This document shows, piece after piece, positions 51,001 to 60,508 of a stretch of DNA of 64,000 nt (position 1 is its first letter; every line of letters begins with the position of its first letter). Source of the stretch: Cephalotus follicularis (lineage: Eukaryota; Streptophyta; Magnoliopsida; Oxalidales; Cephalotaceae); assembly GCA_001972305.1 (NCBI GenBank), contig BDDD01000377.1:53675-117674 (forward strand), written 5' to 3'. The translations under genes were made by a program, and so were the position numbers. The notes under the pieces were generated by a model. The model saw only the letters and a program-made list of their open reading frames with translations, was not told the DNA's origin and ran no database searches.

Positions 51001-51448
51001 TTGTATCACACAACTCAGAGGAGGATATATCAAGGGTGATCGAATGAAACATATTTTACCAAAATTCTTCTATACCCATGAGCTTCAGAAAAGGGTGATA
51101 TTGATGTACAATAAATCCGATCAAGTGACAATGTAGCGGATTTATTTACAAAGGTATAATCAGGTACTACATTCAAGAAGTTCAGACATGATATTGGGAT
51201 GCGTCAGCTTAAAGATCTTTATTAATACAATACAAGAACTTAGAGAGTTTTTATTTCAGGAGGAGACTGTACTATTTTTTCTTTGCGAATGTTTTTATCC
51301 CAATGAGTTTTTCTTAGCAAGGTTTTAACGAGGCAGTCATAATGATGTAGAATAGACATTCAAGGGGAAGTGTTGTAAAATAATTATGAATTACTATACT
51401 ACCAATCCTTACTATTCCACTATCCATGTCCTATTCCAGCAACTTTAT
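48047..51448 (+). mobile_element. Ty1/copia fossil, copy 2 (pol plus start of 3' LTR)
   Basis: It repeats copy 1 at a constant offset of 5784 bp. By eye, 48047 to about 50382 shows no difference from 42263 to about 44598, whereas the following 870 bp shows scattered single-base differences. Domains are as in copy 1: integrase, reverse transcriptase, RNase H. It runs on past the point where copy 1 stops, through a polypurine tract (CAAGGGGAAG, 51361-51370) into LTR sequence starting TGTTGTAAAA at 51371. It is broken, sharing copy 1's breaks, so the duplication came after decay. Confidence 0.88.
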
Positions 51449-52957
51449 GATGGAAACGGACAAAACCGAATCCAATGCCAAAATGGACAAAGGGTTTAAA
51501 GGGTGTAGAATAAAACTTAAACATACAATCATGACAGTGGAATAACACCCTATATAACAAAACTAGTCCATAATGACACGTCCACAGATCACATGGATCA
51601 CCACAACATCTACTGAATTGAATTGGTGTCACCATTACAAACAATGGTGACACACAAGCATGGCATAAGGAAGAAGGACCAAGAATTATACCAGTGGGTG
51701 AAGGCTCCTTCTTTCTTTGCCGCTACAAGCTTGAGTAGATTCCCTTTGATGTTCTCCAAGTCTCAGGAACAACAAGCAATCCAACCAACAATGCTAAAGT
51801 GCATGAACTCTCTCTTTCTCACTTAGCTTAGAAAAGGTGTATTGATTTTAACCAATGGAGTCAATAATCAATCCACCCTAGATAAGCCTTTGCTTGGTGT
51901 ATATGAGATGAAGTGAACACACACTACAGAGAAGGAAATTCGAGCTCTCTTGCCCAGCAAAAACCCAACTTTTTCCACCACTTCAATTTCTGCGGAAAAT
52001 ACCTATTACTAGCCTCATCTTCTCTCTCCCAATCTCCCATTCACTTAGGATCATGGCCTTCACTCCCTGGGAGTCCGAAGCCATGATTCCCACGTTTCTA
52101 AAACGTGTAAAATCAAGAGAAACCGGCTAAGGATGTGAGAGAAAACGTGCTCATGAAGTGAGCTCGTGCACAGATTGCACGTTCTGCTCAAAGACGTCGA
52201 CGCCTTACAAAGGACGTCGACGCCCATGTAATATGGCACTAAAGACATCGACGTTTTCTAAAAGACATCGACGTCTTTCCAAGAGTTAAGCATCGACGTC
52301 TTTCTAAAAGACATCGACGCCTTTGTCTGGCCAGTGAAGCATTAAGAGTCTAACTCTTTTAGTGATCTCATGTACCCTCCGAATATTGGTTAAATAAGAT
52401 CAAACATATGTGTTTCCACAAAATGCAAAATCCACATAACCGATATTTGACACCAAGACTTAGTATGTCCAACATATCAAAGATCTAATCATTATAAGGC
52501 AGGGACCCTTTAAAATCTTAGTTAGAACGAGAGGTGTTCACAAATTACCGAAATACCCTTAGGGTTCGGTTTAGCCATTCTAAATGATCTCAGACCATTT
52601 AAATGCTCTCGGAATAATATCTAATATTATCTAGATGGAAAATTAATCTAATTAATTTTTCCACACCTCATAAACCCAGATTTTCTAAGTTGTCGGTTCA
52701 CGTGTACTATAATCCCTTGTCATGCTTGGCCCCGATTAAGGTCTAGGGTAAGGATATGTGTCAACCCTAGATAGTACCTCAATGGCTAAAATATCTGATC
52801 ATTACTAGGACCTTTGGTAAACTCTCCGAAAATCTAATTTCCAGTCTACCTCAACCTTGGCCAAGGATTTCATAAGTCCAAAGTATAATCAGACAATAAT
52901 AGGGCCGATCACCTTCGCTCAGGTGTGACAATCCCTTATTGCGCACTCACTTATATT
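51449..52957 (-). mobile_element. LTR-type sequence 'X2', related to X1
   Basis: A non-coding block of about 1.5 kb. Its end near 52690-52957 resembles 36480-36720 of X1. It has a cluster of CATCGACGTCTTT/GTCGACGCC words at 52190-52325 and a small hairpin (CACGTTT...AAACGTG near 52090-52110). It is flanked on both sides by the same 381-bp copia segment. Likely an LTR fragment in minus orientation; class unresolved. Confidence 0.5.
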
Positions 52958-53385
52958 CTTCTATACCCATGAGCTTCAGAAAAGGGTGATATTGATGTAC
53001 AATAAATCCGATCAAGTGACAATGTAGCTGATTTATTTACAAAGGTATAACCAGGTACTACATTCAAGAAGTTCAGACATGATATTGGGATGCGTCAGCT
53101 TAAAGATCTTTATTAATACAATACAAGAACTTAGAGAGTTTTTATTTCAGGAGGAGACTGTACTATTTTTTCTTTGCAAATGTTTTTATCCCAATGAGTT
53201 TTTCTTAGCAAAGTTTTAACGAGACAGTCATAATGATGTAGAATAGACATTCAAGGGGAAGTGTTGTAAAATAATTATGAATTACTATACTACAAATCCT
53301 TACTATTCCACTATCCATGTCCTATTCCAGCAACTTTAAACCATTATAAATAAGATGTATTGTTATGAAAATCGGGGTCTCTTAC
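52958..53385 (+). mobile_element. Ty1/copia fossil, copy 3 (end of pol plus 3' LTR start)
   Basis: 52958-53338 repeats 51067-51448 (the RNase H end, polypurine tract and LTR start, here TGTTGTAAAA at 53262). After 53338 the sequence continues (ATAAATAAGATGTATTG), probably as the rest of the LTR, up to a poly-T run. At some variable positions it agrees with copy 1 and not copy 2. Confidence 0.75.
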
Positions 53386-53409
53386 TTTTTTTTTTTTTTT
53401 TTTTTTTTT
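53386..53409. repeat. Poly-T tract (24 bp)
   Basis: An uninterrupted run of T between the copia remnant and the host gene island. Its length should be treated with caution because long homopolymers are error-prone. Confidence 0.9.
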
Positions 53410-53599
53410 GTATTTTACCTTAAAATGAAATCCAATGTTTCTCTCACCCTAATGTCAATGTATTTTTTTATTTTTTTTGTTTATTTTTGATATTTCACTC
53501 TCTATACACTATAGACTATAGTGTCCTTGGTGACCCCCAAGATATGCAATAGAGACACAAAACACAAAACAGAGATTTATCTATCGTCTCCCTCTTTCT

Positions 53600-53635
53600 G
53601 AGATTGAGATTGAGATTGAGATTGAGATTGAGATT
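53600..53635. repeat. Hexanucleotide microsatellite (GAGATT)6
   Basis: Six perfect GAGATT units. They create an artificial RLRLRL reading frame on the plus strand. It lies 3' of the putative small minus-strand gene. Confidence 0.97.
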
Positions 53636-53949
53636 TATTTGCCGCTTCCATTTCCTAACTGAATTATTACAATTTACAAAACACAATATATTGTCTCCCG
53701 AAGTTTCCGCTTTAAGGACACAAAATAAGCTCTTTGGGTCATTTGAAACTGGAAAGAGAGCTCGATCTCAAAGGCATTCCCTTATCATCAACACAAAATC
53801 CGCCTCATTTACGTTTCTCCTAGTATTTATCCTTAAAATGCACTCTATGTCACCCAATTAAATCATGATATATCTCAAGATTCTGGGTTTTTATGCTTTC
53901 TTCATTGCCTGATTTTCTCAGTGGCCAAGGCATTGTAGATTTCTTTTTG

Positions 53950-54323
53950 TCAAGATTCAGTCAAGGGCTGTTTTCCACTCGAAATCCTTACATGGGTAAC
54001 CATTAACCAGGTATTTGGTCTAATTCTTGCCTCTTGATTAGGTACTAAATCCACATTTACATTTTTTGGGGCTCCAGATTTGGAAACTGAATTATCACTG
54101 GATTTGACTGTTTCAAGTTGAAGATTTTCCCCAATGACTTGCTCTTTAATGGGTATTATATGGTTTTTTCTACTGAGAAATGAAAGAAAGGGGGTAGATT
54201 GAGATTCCCTATTAGAGCTTCTTTTACAAGGATTCCAAAGGAGAAAAAAAGTGATTGTAAGAAAGAGGGCTGCAACGGTTGAAACCCTCAAAGCTGCTTT
54301 CTTTTTTGATTATACAAACCCAT
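53950..54323 (-). CDS. Possible small membrane-anchored protein, unrecognised
   Basis: The minus-strand frame 54291-53950 codes for about 113 residues. It opens with a strong hydrophobic segment (VAALFLTITFFLLW) followed by a basic stretch (CKRSS), fitting a type II anchor or uncleaved signal. The rest is polar. There is no ATG at its head. The nearest upstream ATG, at 54323, starts MGLYNQK in a frame that differs by one base, and an A6 run lies between. Either the run is miscalled, the gene is broken, or an upstream exon is spliced on. The C-terminal residues are not obviously conserved. It would be divergent from the DUF1191 gene, about 260 bp away. I do not recognise the family; it may be non-coding. 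Confidence 0.3.
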
Positions 54324-54586
54324 TCCGAATATCTTTGCACAGTAACTGTTTGCCGCAGTTATTTTAGCTCTAAGTGACACCAACCGTTTTTAGACAAGTG
54401 ATTTTCAAGCTCCATTAAGGGATCTTTCACACTGCATATCTCTTTGTTTTTGGGTCATCATTATTTCTTCTAGATCTGAGCTGTCAAATAGAGTATAAGT
54501 GCTGTTGACCTTCTGGATCAGTTATTGGGATTTGCTAGGTCAATTGACTGGCATTGCACTGATAAGATCAACATTTGAAAGCATCG
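54324..54586. promoter_or_regulatory. Upstream region of the DUF1191 gene
   Basis: The 263 bp between the putative minus-strand ORF and the DUF1191 start should hold the promoter and 5' leader of the latter, and perhaps a shared bidirectional promoter. No clear TATA box was identified. Confidence 0.4.
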
Positions 54587-55516
54587 ATGGGGCTTCTCCG
54601 AAGTCTCCCGATGCTTCTTGTTGTTCTTCTGATATGGATTTCACATCTCAAGGCTCAATCCACCAGTCCGGCACGCGCACTTGATGCACTTCTCCAAGAT
54701 TATGCATTCAAGGCTTTTGTTCGTCCCAAGACTGGCATCCCCTATGACGGGATTGTTCCCTCTAATTTGGCTGGTATTAAGATTGCTGCAATGAGGCTCA
54801 GAAGTGGGAGCTTGAAGAAAAGAGGTGTTCCCATGTTTAAAGAGTTTATGATCCCCACTGGAGTTGTTGAAAGCCCATATGTGGAAAGGCTTGTTTTGGT
54901 GTACCAAAACTTGGGTAATTTGTCTATGAAATATTATCCGCTGGCAGGTTATACATATTTGACTCCAGTCTTGGGTCTTCTTGCTTATGATGCTTCAAAT
55001 TTATCGGCTACAAATTTAACAGAATTGTATATTAGGGCATCTGGTGAACCCATAACAATTCACTTCCCTGATGTACAATCCTCCCCAGCTGGTGCCAATG
55101 CTAAGTGTGTTTGGTTTGATTTAAATGGATTGGCAAATTTTAGCAGCTTGGCATCTGGAAATGTTTGTTCGACGTTTGAACAGGGACATTTTGCTATAGT
55201 TGTTGAGTCATTTGCCCCTGCTCCAGCACCAGTCTTCCCCACTCCGCCATCAGGTGGAGCTCCAAATGCGAAGAAGACTAACAAGAAAGTCTGGATTATT
55301 GTTGGATCTGTTTTGGGTGGATTACTGTTGTTGGTTTTGTTGTCAATCCTTGTGTTGTGGGCGCAGAAGTACAAGCAACGGAAGAAAATGCAACAGATGG
55401 AGAAGGCTGCAGAGTTGGGGGAAGCTCTGTACATGACTTCGGTTGGAGAAACAAAAGCACCGGCGGCAATGGTAACTCGAACACAACCAACCCTTGAGAA
55501 CGAATATGTGCCCTAA
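54587..55516 (+). CDS. DUF1191 family single-pass membrane protein
   Basis: An intact, intronless frame of 309 residues. I chose the ATG at 54587 because the frame upstream has no ATG and this start gives a typical signal peptide (MGLLRSLPMLLVVLLIW, cut near residue 23). The extracellular part has the family's features: an ALLQDYAFKAF start, several N-glycosylation sites (NLS, NFS), two cysteines near residues 174 and 194, and a proline/alanine-rich juxtamembrane linker (APAPAPVFPTPP). A membrane span covers about 235-258, followed by a basic cytosolic tail ending ENEYVP with a possible tyrosine motif (ALYMTS). Plant-specific family of unknown biochemical role; probably at the plasma membrane or wall interface. 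It lies tail-to-tail with the NDUFA1 gene. Host gene, apparently functional. Confidence 0.95.
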   Translation: MGLLRSLPMLLVVLLIWISHLKAQSTSPARALDALLQDYAFKAFVRPKTGIPYDGIVPSNLAGIKIAAMRLRSGSLKKRGVPMFKEFMIPTGVVESPYVERLVLVYQNLGNLSMKYYPLAGYTYLTPVLGLLAYDASNLSATNLTELYIRASGEPITIHFPDVQSSPAGANAKCVWFDLNGLANFSSLASGNVCSTFEQGHFAIVVESFAPAPAPVFPTPPSGGAPNAKKTNKKVWIIVGSVLGGLLLLVLLSILVLWAQKYKQRKKMQQMEKAAELGEALYMTSVGETKAPAAMVTRTQPTLENEYVP

Positions 55517-55830
55517 CCTCAAGTCTCCAACCATTTGTACAAGCTTCCTCTTCCATCCCACAAGCATTCTTATTCAAGTTCAATTCTTGTATTCAGAAAT
55601 TCTTCTAATCACACCTTTTTTTGGTGGTGTCACTTACCTCACCTTGTTTGGTCATGGTAGGATTTCAGTTGTAGCATGGTGGGGGATAGTATAGGATTTT
55701 TGTGTAAAAAAATCTGTTACCACACACAGATCCGTCCATAGTTTTAGAATTCATTGTGGTGTGCATGTTAGCTCAAAGTGATTCTATTTTAAATGTGATG
55801 AATTAAGTTGTCCCGTTAACAAGGAATAAA
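55517..55830 (+). other. Probable 3' UTR of the DUF1191 gene, with poly(A) signal
   Basis: A T-rich stretch after the stop codon, with an AATAAA signal at 55825-55830, about 310 bp downstream of the stop. The spacing is normal for a plant transcript. The cleavage site is not defined. Confidence 0.5.
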
Positions 55831-57894
55831 ACTTTTTTGTGCTGCTTTTCTTTTTGAATTGTTTTTGTCTCAATGAATGCAGAATGAATTTATTATGGTT
55901 CTGATACTAAGCTTGGCTCCGTGGGGCACTAACTTCATTTAATCCTATCAACTTGTAAAACTCTGTTTATATCTATTTAGCCTCACCACAAATATATTTT
56001 TACTTGGGGGTTGTGTTTTGAAGGTTCTAGGGGAGTTTGTTTGTTTGTTTGTTTGTTTTTGAAGTATAAAATTAATAGGTTTGAAGTACAGTGGTTGTAA
56101 ATCAACATGTGATGAGTGTATGCAATGGATGTGTATCATCTTTCATATGAGCTAGACAGCTATCAAGTAGGAGTGAAAGTTAATGAAAGATCATGGTTAT
56201 AATAAGAAAGGTATCAAGTACATAAACACACAGCCAAGGACTTCCCCTACTAAGCTGTAATGGGTAGTTTTTAGTCTGGGTATTGGCCAAGTTGGTTGGG
56301 AGTACTGAGAATCGGACATGAAGCCCTGCATTGCCAGCTTCTGTTGGACATACTCATGAAAGGGACATTTAACAATGCAAGGCTGTAACTTTAATAAATT
56401 TGACTGCTAGCATCATATCAGGCTAGACCATCAGTCAAACCAATGTACCAAACAACATCAATGCCTGAAACAACCAACTATGTTCATACCTATGGGCATA
56501 TTAAAGTCAGCCCTTTTTCTCCACTATCTCTTCAAGTCTGCAATTATGCTAAATATGTAATGTACTTGCTTTTCCACTCCAATTAGCAGAAATGTCGTTC
56601 TCCTTTCTGTTGCTTAGTTGATGAAGTGGTAATGCCTGTGTTGCTCAATTCCTTCAATAATCAAATACTATACAAAGATACATGCCTAGAGCTTTCACTA
56701 TACAAAAATATCTACATATTTAAAAGGATTCTTGTCATATTCAAATTATATTTCTCTGGGTTTACTTATTAGCAAATTATTCAACACAAACCTGAATTTG
56801 TAAAAGCCTAATTCATAACAACACTAGATAGATATTTTTTTAATCCTAGTTGATTGTAAATTAAAATAAAACCTTCATTGTCGCTTTACTTGATTTTATA
56901 TTATGATTGAACATATAGTTATGTCATGAACATTATATATTATATCCTAAAGGAAATGTAGGCCGATTATAGCATTAAGCAGCGCACAGGTGAGATTCTT
57001 CAAAGAAAGAAATGCCTTTGAGGGAATCACTATTAGTGTTATGCACCACCAAACCAAAAAGACTACCAACAATTATTAATGACACCTGGCTTATCTTATC
57101 AGCAACAATGTAGTAGTAACCACCACCAGCCCACCCTCAGTTTATCAATTTTTATCACTGTTACCCCATTTTTAGTGTTTGGTCCATTTTTGGAAGAATT
57201 TCACAAAAGATCTATTTGATTTCTCATTTCTGCAATGAGGATCAAGCTGATCAACTTCAAAAACTAAACTTAACCAAGCATGATATATACACATTTTTTA
57301 TTTGAAATTGAAATTTAAGGCTGGCTGGGTCAATTTTTAGTATAGCAGGGTACATAGTATCATTAGGCCTGCGATTTGGTCCGCTTCCTTCTTTCTATTC
57401 TGTCTTAACAGGACTGATATAATCCAGTTCTTGATCTTTCTAAACCAAATTTCTAAACCAAAGGGAAACCAAACAGTAATGAAAATTACGGAATCAAACT
57501 GAAAAGAGAATCTAAGCACAACAAACATAGATAGCTAACATCCAAATCAACAAGCCTCTATCGAACCAACTTCAAAACATCAACATTAACAAGTAAAATA
57601 CTGAAAACAGGTAAACTTCTCCATTAATAGTTTTGACACGCTAAATTGATAACATTTAACTTGCTCTTGAGCAATTTATTGCTTCTTCATGAGTTCACTG
57701 GCAAAGCTTCCTGCATTATTCACAATTTCCTGAGTTTCATGATCAAACACAAAGAGGGAGGGAAAAGGAGGGGAATGTTAGTAGTTATTCAAAGGAAAAA
57801 AACACGTTCAAGTTTAGCTTGTAAAAGAGAGAGCTCGGTAAGTGCACATCTATAGTACGACCATTAAACCAGCTTAGAGTCTTCTCTAAAACCA
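55831..57894. other. Intergenic DNA between DUF1191 and NDUFA1 genes
   Basis: No gene is recognised on either strand. A (GTTT)n tract lies at 56036-56060. Several small reading frames are of low complexity. Positions 56250-56560 are less AT-rich but have no long frame. Confidence 0.5.
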
Positions 57895-58020
57895 TTCAGA
57901 CGCATCATTTTTTTATTCATATGAGGGGGTAGAGGGACTCGAAGCCCAGACCTCTCACACATTGTGTAGGAGAAATAACCATTGAACTAATGCTCGGTGG
58001 GGTTCAGACGCATCATTTTT
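57895..58020 (-). mobile_element. tRNA-derived SINE (or retroposed tRNA) with 18-bp target duplication
   Basis: The 18-bp direct repeats TTCAGACGCATCATTTTT (57895-57912 and 58003-58020) flank a body of about 90 bp. Read on the minus strand the body holds an A-box-like word (TTAGTTCAATGG) and a B-box-like word (GGCTTCGAGTCC), the two parts of a Pol III internal promoter. Their spacing fits a tRNA-derived head. The B box has an extra base against the consensus. Long duplications of this type arise by LINE-assisted retroposition. It is not a folded functional tRNA. Confidence 0.85.
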
Positions 58021-58581
58021 CATCATAAAGGAAATGAGAAAGCAGCAAGCAAGACTTTCTATCACAATTTAGAGACATACACATGGATATAATTCAAGCA
58101 TATTTGAGCGTAAAGCCTAATCTTTGTCGCTTGATAAACTATGAGGTATTATATAATGGTAAATTAGGTTCCTCATACATGTTTGACAAGCAGCTAATGG
58201 TGTAACAAATTTTCTCATTAAAACCTAGTGAAGCGAGAAGGAAAAGCAAACATGAATTTTATGTTGAAATATCAAGGCATACCATGTCAGAACAAAAGGC
58301 AGATTTATGCAGTCCACAAGTATAACCAACTAACTAACCTCTCAAGCTTAATTCCCCATAGGCTGTATTATTTTCAAAGATAAAGCCACCATATATGGCA
58401 TAAGCAATCAGAAAGAACAAGTAGCACCCAGTACACAAATTTATCGTGTGCTATATGATTTGAAGGTAAGTAAATGAAAAGAAAAGATGACACGTACATT
58501 AATTGGTGGGTATTTCAGTGCAAACCCACAAAAGGCATGTCCAAAATTAGATAAGGCGTCAAAGTAGGTGTACCTAGGGAA
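58021..58581. other. 3' flank of the NDUFA1 gene
   Basis: Non-coding; it must include the 3' UTR of the minus-strand NDUFA1 gene. No clear poly(A) signal was chosen. Confidence 0.5.
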
Positions 58582-58854
58582 CTAGGAGGAGGAGAGACTC
58601 TGGTCGATGAGCTTCTTGTCCCTTCTATCCATGGCCACATCCCACATATCATGCCCGATGTGCTTCGGCTGTAGTCAAGTTTCATTAATCGACGGTGTTG
58701 ATTGGATCTAACGAATACAATTAACATATACTAATAATATAGTTACCCGGCCATGAGCAGCTTTGTGGATGTAATACTGAGCGTTACCCATAACACACAG
58801 AAATCCAGCTATGATTCCCAGTGGAAGTGCTGCTTCCAACCACAAATAACCCAT
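58582..58854 (-). CDS. NDUFA1: NADH dehydrogenase (ubiquinone) 1 alpha subcomplex subunit 1, MWFE-type
   Basis: A small accessory subunit of mitochondrial complex I, anchored in the inner membrane and needed for assembly of the membrane arm. Exon 1 is 58747-58854 (36 codons) and exon 2 is 58582-58668 (28 codons plus TAG). The intron, 58669-58746 (78 bp), has GT...AG ends and splits the frame between codons. The 64-residue product begins MGYLWLEAALPLGIIAG, has one membrane span at about residues 5-25, then the conserved NAQYYIHKAAHG and PKHIGHDMWDVAMDRRDKK blocks. Length and motifs match the plant subunit (about 65 residues). I recall the Arabidopsis gene as At3g08610. The start codon lies just after a TTC/CT-rich 5' leader. 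The gene is intact. It is too short and split to show as one frame. Confidence 0.96.
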
Positions 58855-59062
58855 TTTCTTCTTCTTCTCTCTTCTTCTTCTTCTCTCTCTCTCCCTCCTT
58901 TCGACAATCAACAACCCCTCAAAATCAACATCCAGCGATTTCGGCATCCACAATATCAAGACAATAACACACTAGGCCCACCACATCACTGCTAATTCAA
59001 AGCCCAATCATAATCAGATCAGCCCATGTACACACACATATTATTTCTCTGGATAAAGCCCA
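58855..59062 (-). promoter_or_regulatory. NDUFA1 5' leader and promoter with four site II (TGGGCY) elements
   Basis: Read on the minus strand, TGGGCC lies at 58975-58980 and TGGGCT at 59001-59006, 59021-59026 and 59057-59062, all within 210 bp of the start codon. Site II elements bind TCP factors and are known to coordinate plant nuclear genes for respiratory-chain proteins. Between them and the ATG is a GA-rich leader (58857-58900 on this strand). No TATA box is obvious, as is common for housekeeping genes. Confidence 0.7.
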
Positions 59063-60508
59063 ACCATAATCCTCGAATCGAAGTGCATCTTTACAATGAC
59101 TTTACTTTCAGGCCATACTTCCATTTGTAAGAGTAAACCCATAAAAATTATTAATGTTTCTTACACTACTACCTCATTAAAACATAAATATTGCAATGTT
59201 TCTTACACCACCATTGAATTTCAACGAGGGATGATAATAAGAAATGAAAGCAATCATATATGTAATGGTGCTGTTGTTACTCATTATTTATCTATCCCAC
59301 TAATCACGTGTTTGGCAGAGCCTGACATTCTTAATCTATGCAATTATTCTCTTTTTTCAATTCAAAATTATTGAAAAATGAGTGCTACTTGAGTTAGTCT
59401 TTCTATATTCCATTTAATCACCTCTCTAGTGGACCTTAAAGAAAGACTCCCAAGTTTCATGACAATGCCACTGATTAGTGGTTGCTATGTGGCCACTGCC
59501 CCTGCATAGTACCAAGTCAACCATTACTCATTGGGCCCTTTCGCTTGATGGATAACCCTTGAAGATTACAAAAACATTACCACTGTGTTTGGATAGTAAA
59601 GGTTTTAGGATCAAAAGATGGCGGTGTGTATGACTTTTAACATCTATATTTGCATCTATTAAAATCTAGAAATGTTAATGTTTTGTTTCCAAATTTTTTG
59701 TTAACTTGCCAGAGATTTTATTTTAGTGTTCAACTAATCGAATATGCTCCCATAATGACTGACGACAAGTCATCGAAATTGGGCTTCGAATGATGTTGAG
59801 AGATATATAACACAAAATGTTGTCAATAAATTATTTTAACGTCCTTACGGGAATGAATTGTGAGTGATATTTTTCCACTGTAAGATTTTGAGAATACCAC
59901 TTCCTATATGGAACCAATTATTACTTTCCACCATTTCATAAGAACATTGTTGGGTTGAAATAGTTTAAATAATCGAGATTATAGTTATTTAACTCGGATC
60001 ATATGGACCGGTCCGAACAACAAACCGATCGACGAATTGATCTGTGTTAGTCATGTGTTATTGTAATTAACTGATCGATTGGACTGGTGACCCAGGGTTA
60101 ACTCGAGTCACTCCAACTGGTGTCCCGACCTAGTCACGTTGAACTGGTCGAATCTGTTTTCTTTTTTCTTTTTTACCAATTGGCTTGGAGTCTTAATCAA
60201 TCAATCACCAATTTACTTTCGATAACTATGGTTGAAATCCTAGAATGTCAAAAAAATCAAACTTGATAAATATTTTCACTATATCATAACTTTTCATATA
60301 TATGAGCATATCCAAATATATATTTATTGATGTTAATAATTACTAATATTTAGCTTGATATGCGCTAGATTGCTTTTTCTATATAAAGATTAAACCTATC
60401 CCATTAGGTGCAAACAAATATACTAGTAAATTAACGAAGAAAGAAATGCAATTTGTATATATAGCAGGATACAATTGCAAATATTGGTGTCAGTTAACAT
60501 AACCCTAG
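59063..60508. other. Gene-free DNA between NDUFA1 and the Tork fossil
   Basis: No gene is recognised. At 59140-59215 the phrase ATGTTTCTTACAC occurs twice. At 59990-60170 there are GGACCGGTCCG and ACTGGT/AACTGG phrases like those of a common dispersed plant repeat; no ends were defined. Confidence 0.4.

Noticed and set aside
53604-53861. 85-residue frame starting with RLRLRL repeats
   Set aside because: A product of the (GAGATT)6 microsatellite.
54641-55583. Minus-strand and alternative-frame ORFs over the DUF1191 gene
   Set aside because: Shadows of the clear plus-strand coding frame.
57913-58002. Functional tRNA gene
   Set aside because: The B box is imperfect, no acceptor stem pairing could be seen and the body is flanked by a retroposition duplication.
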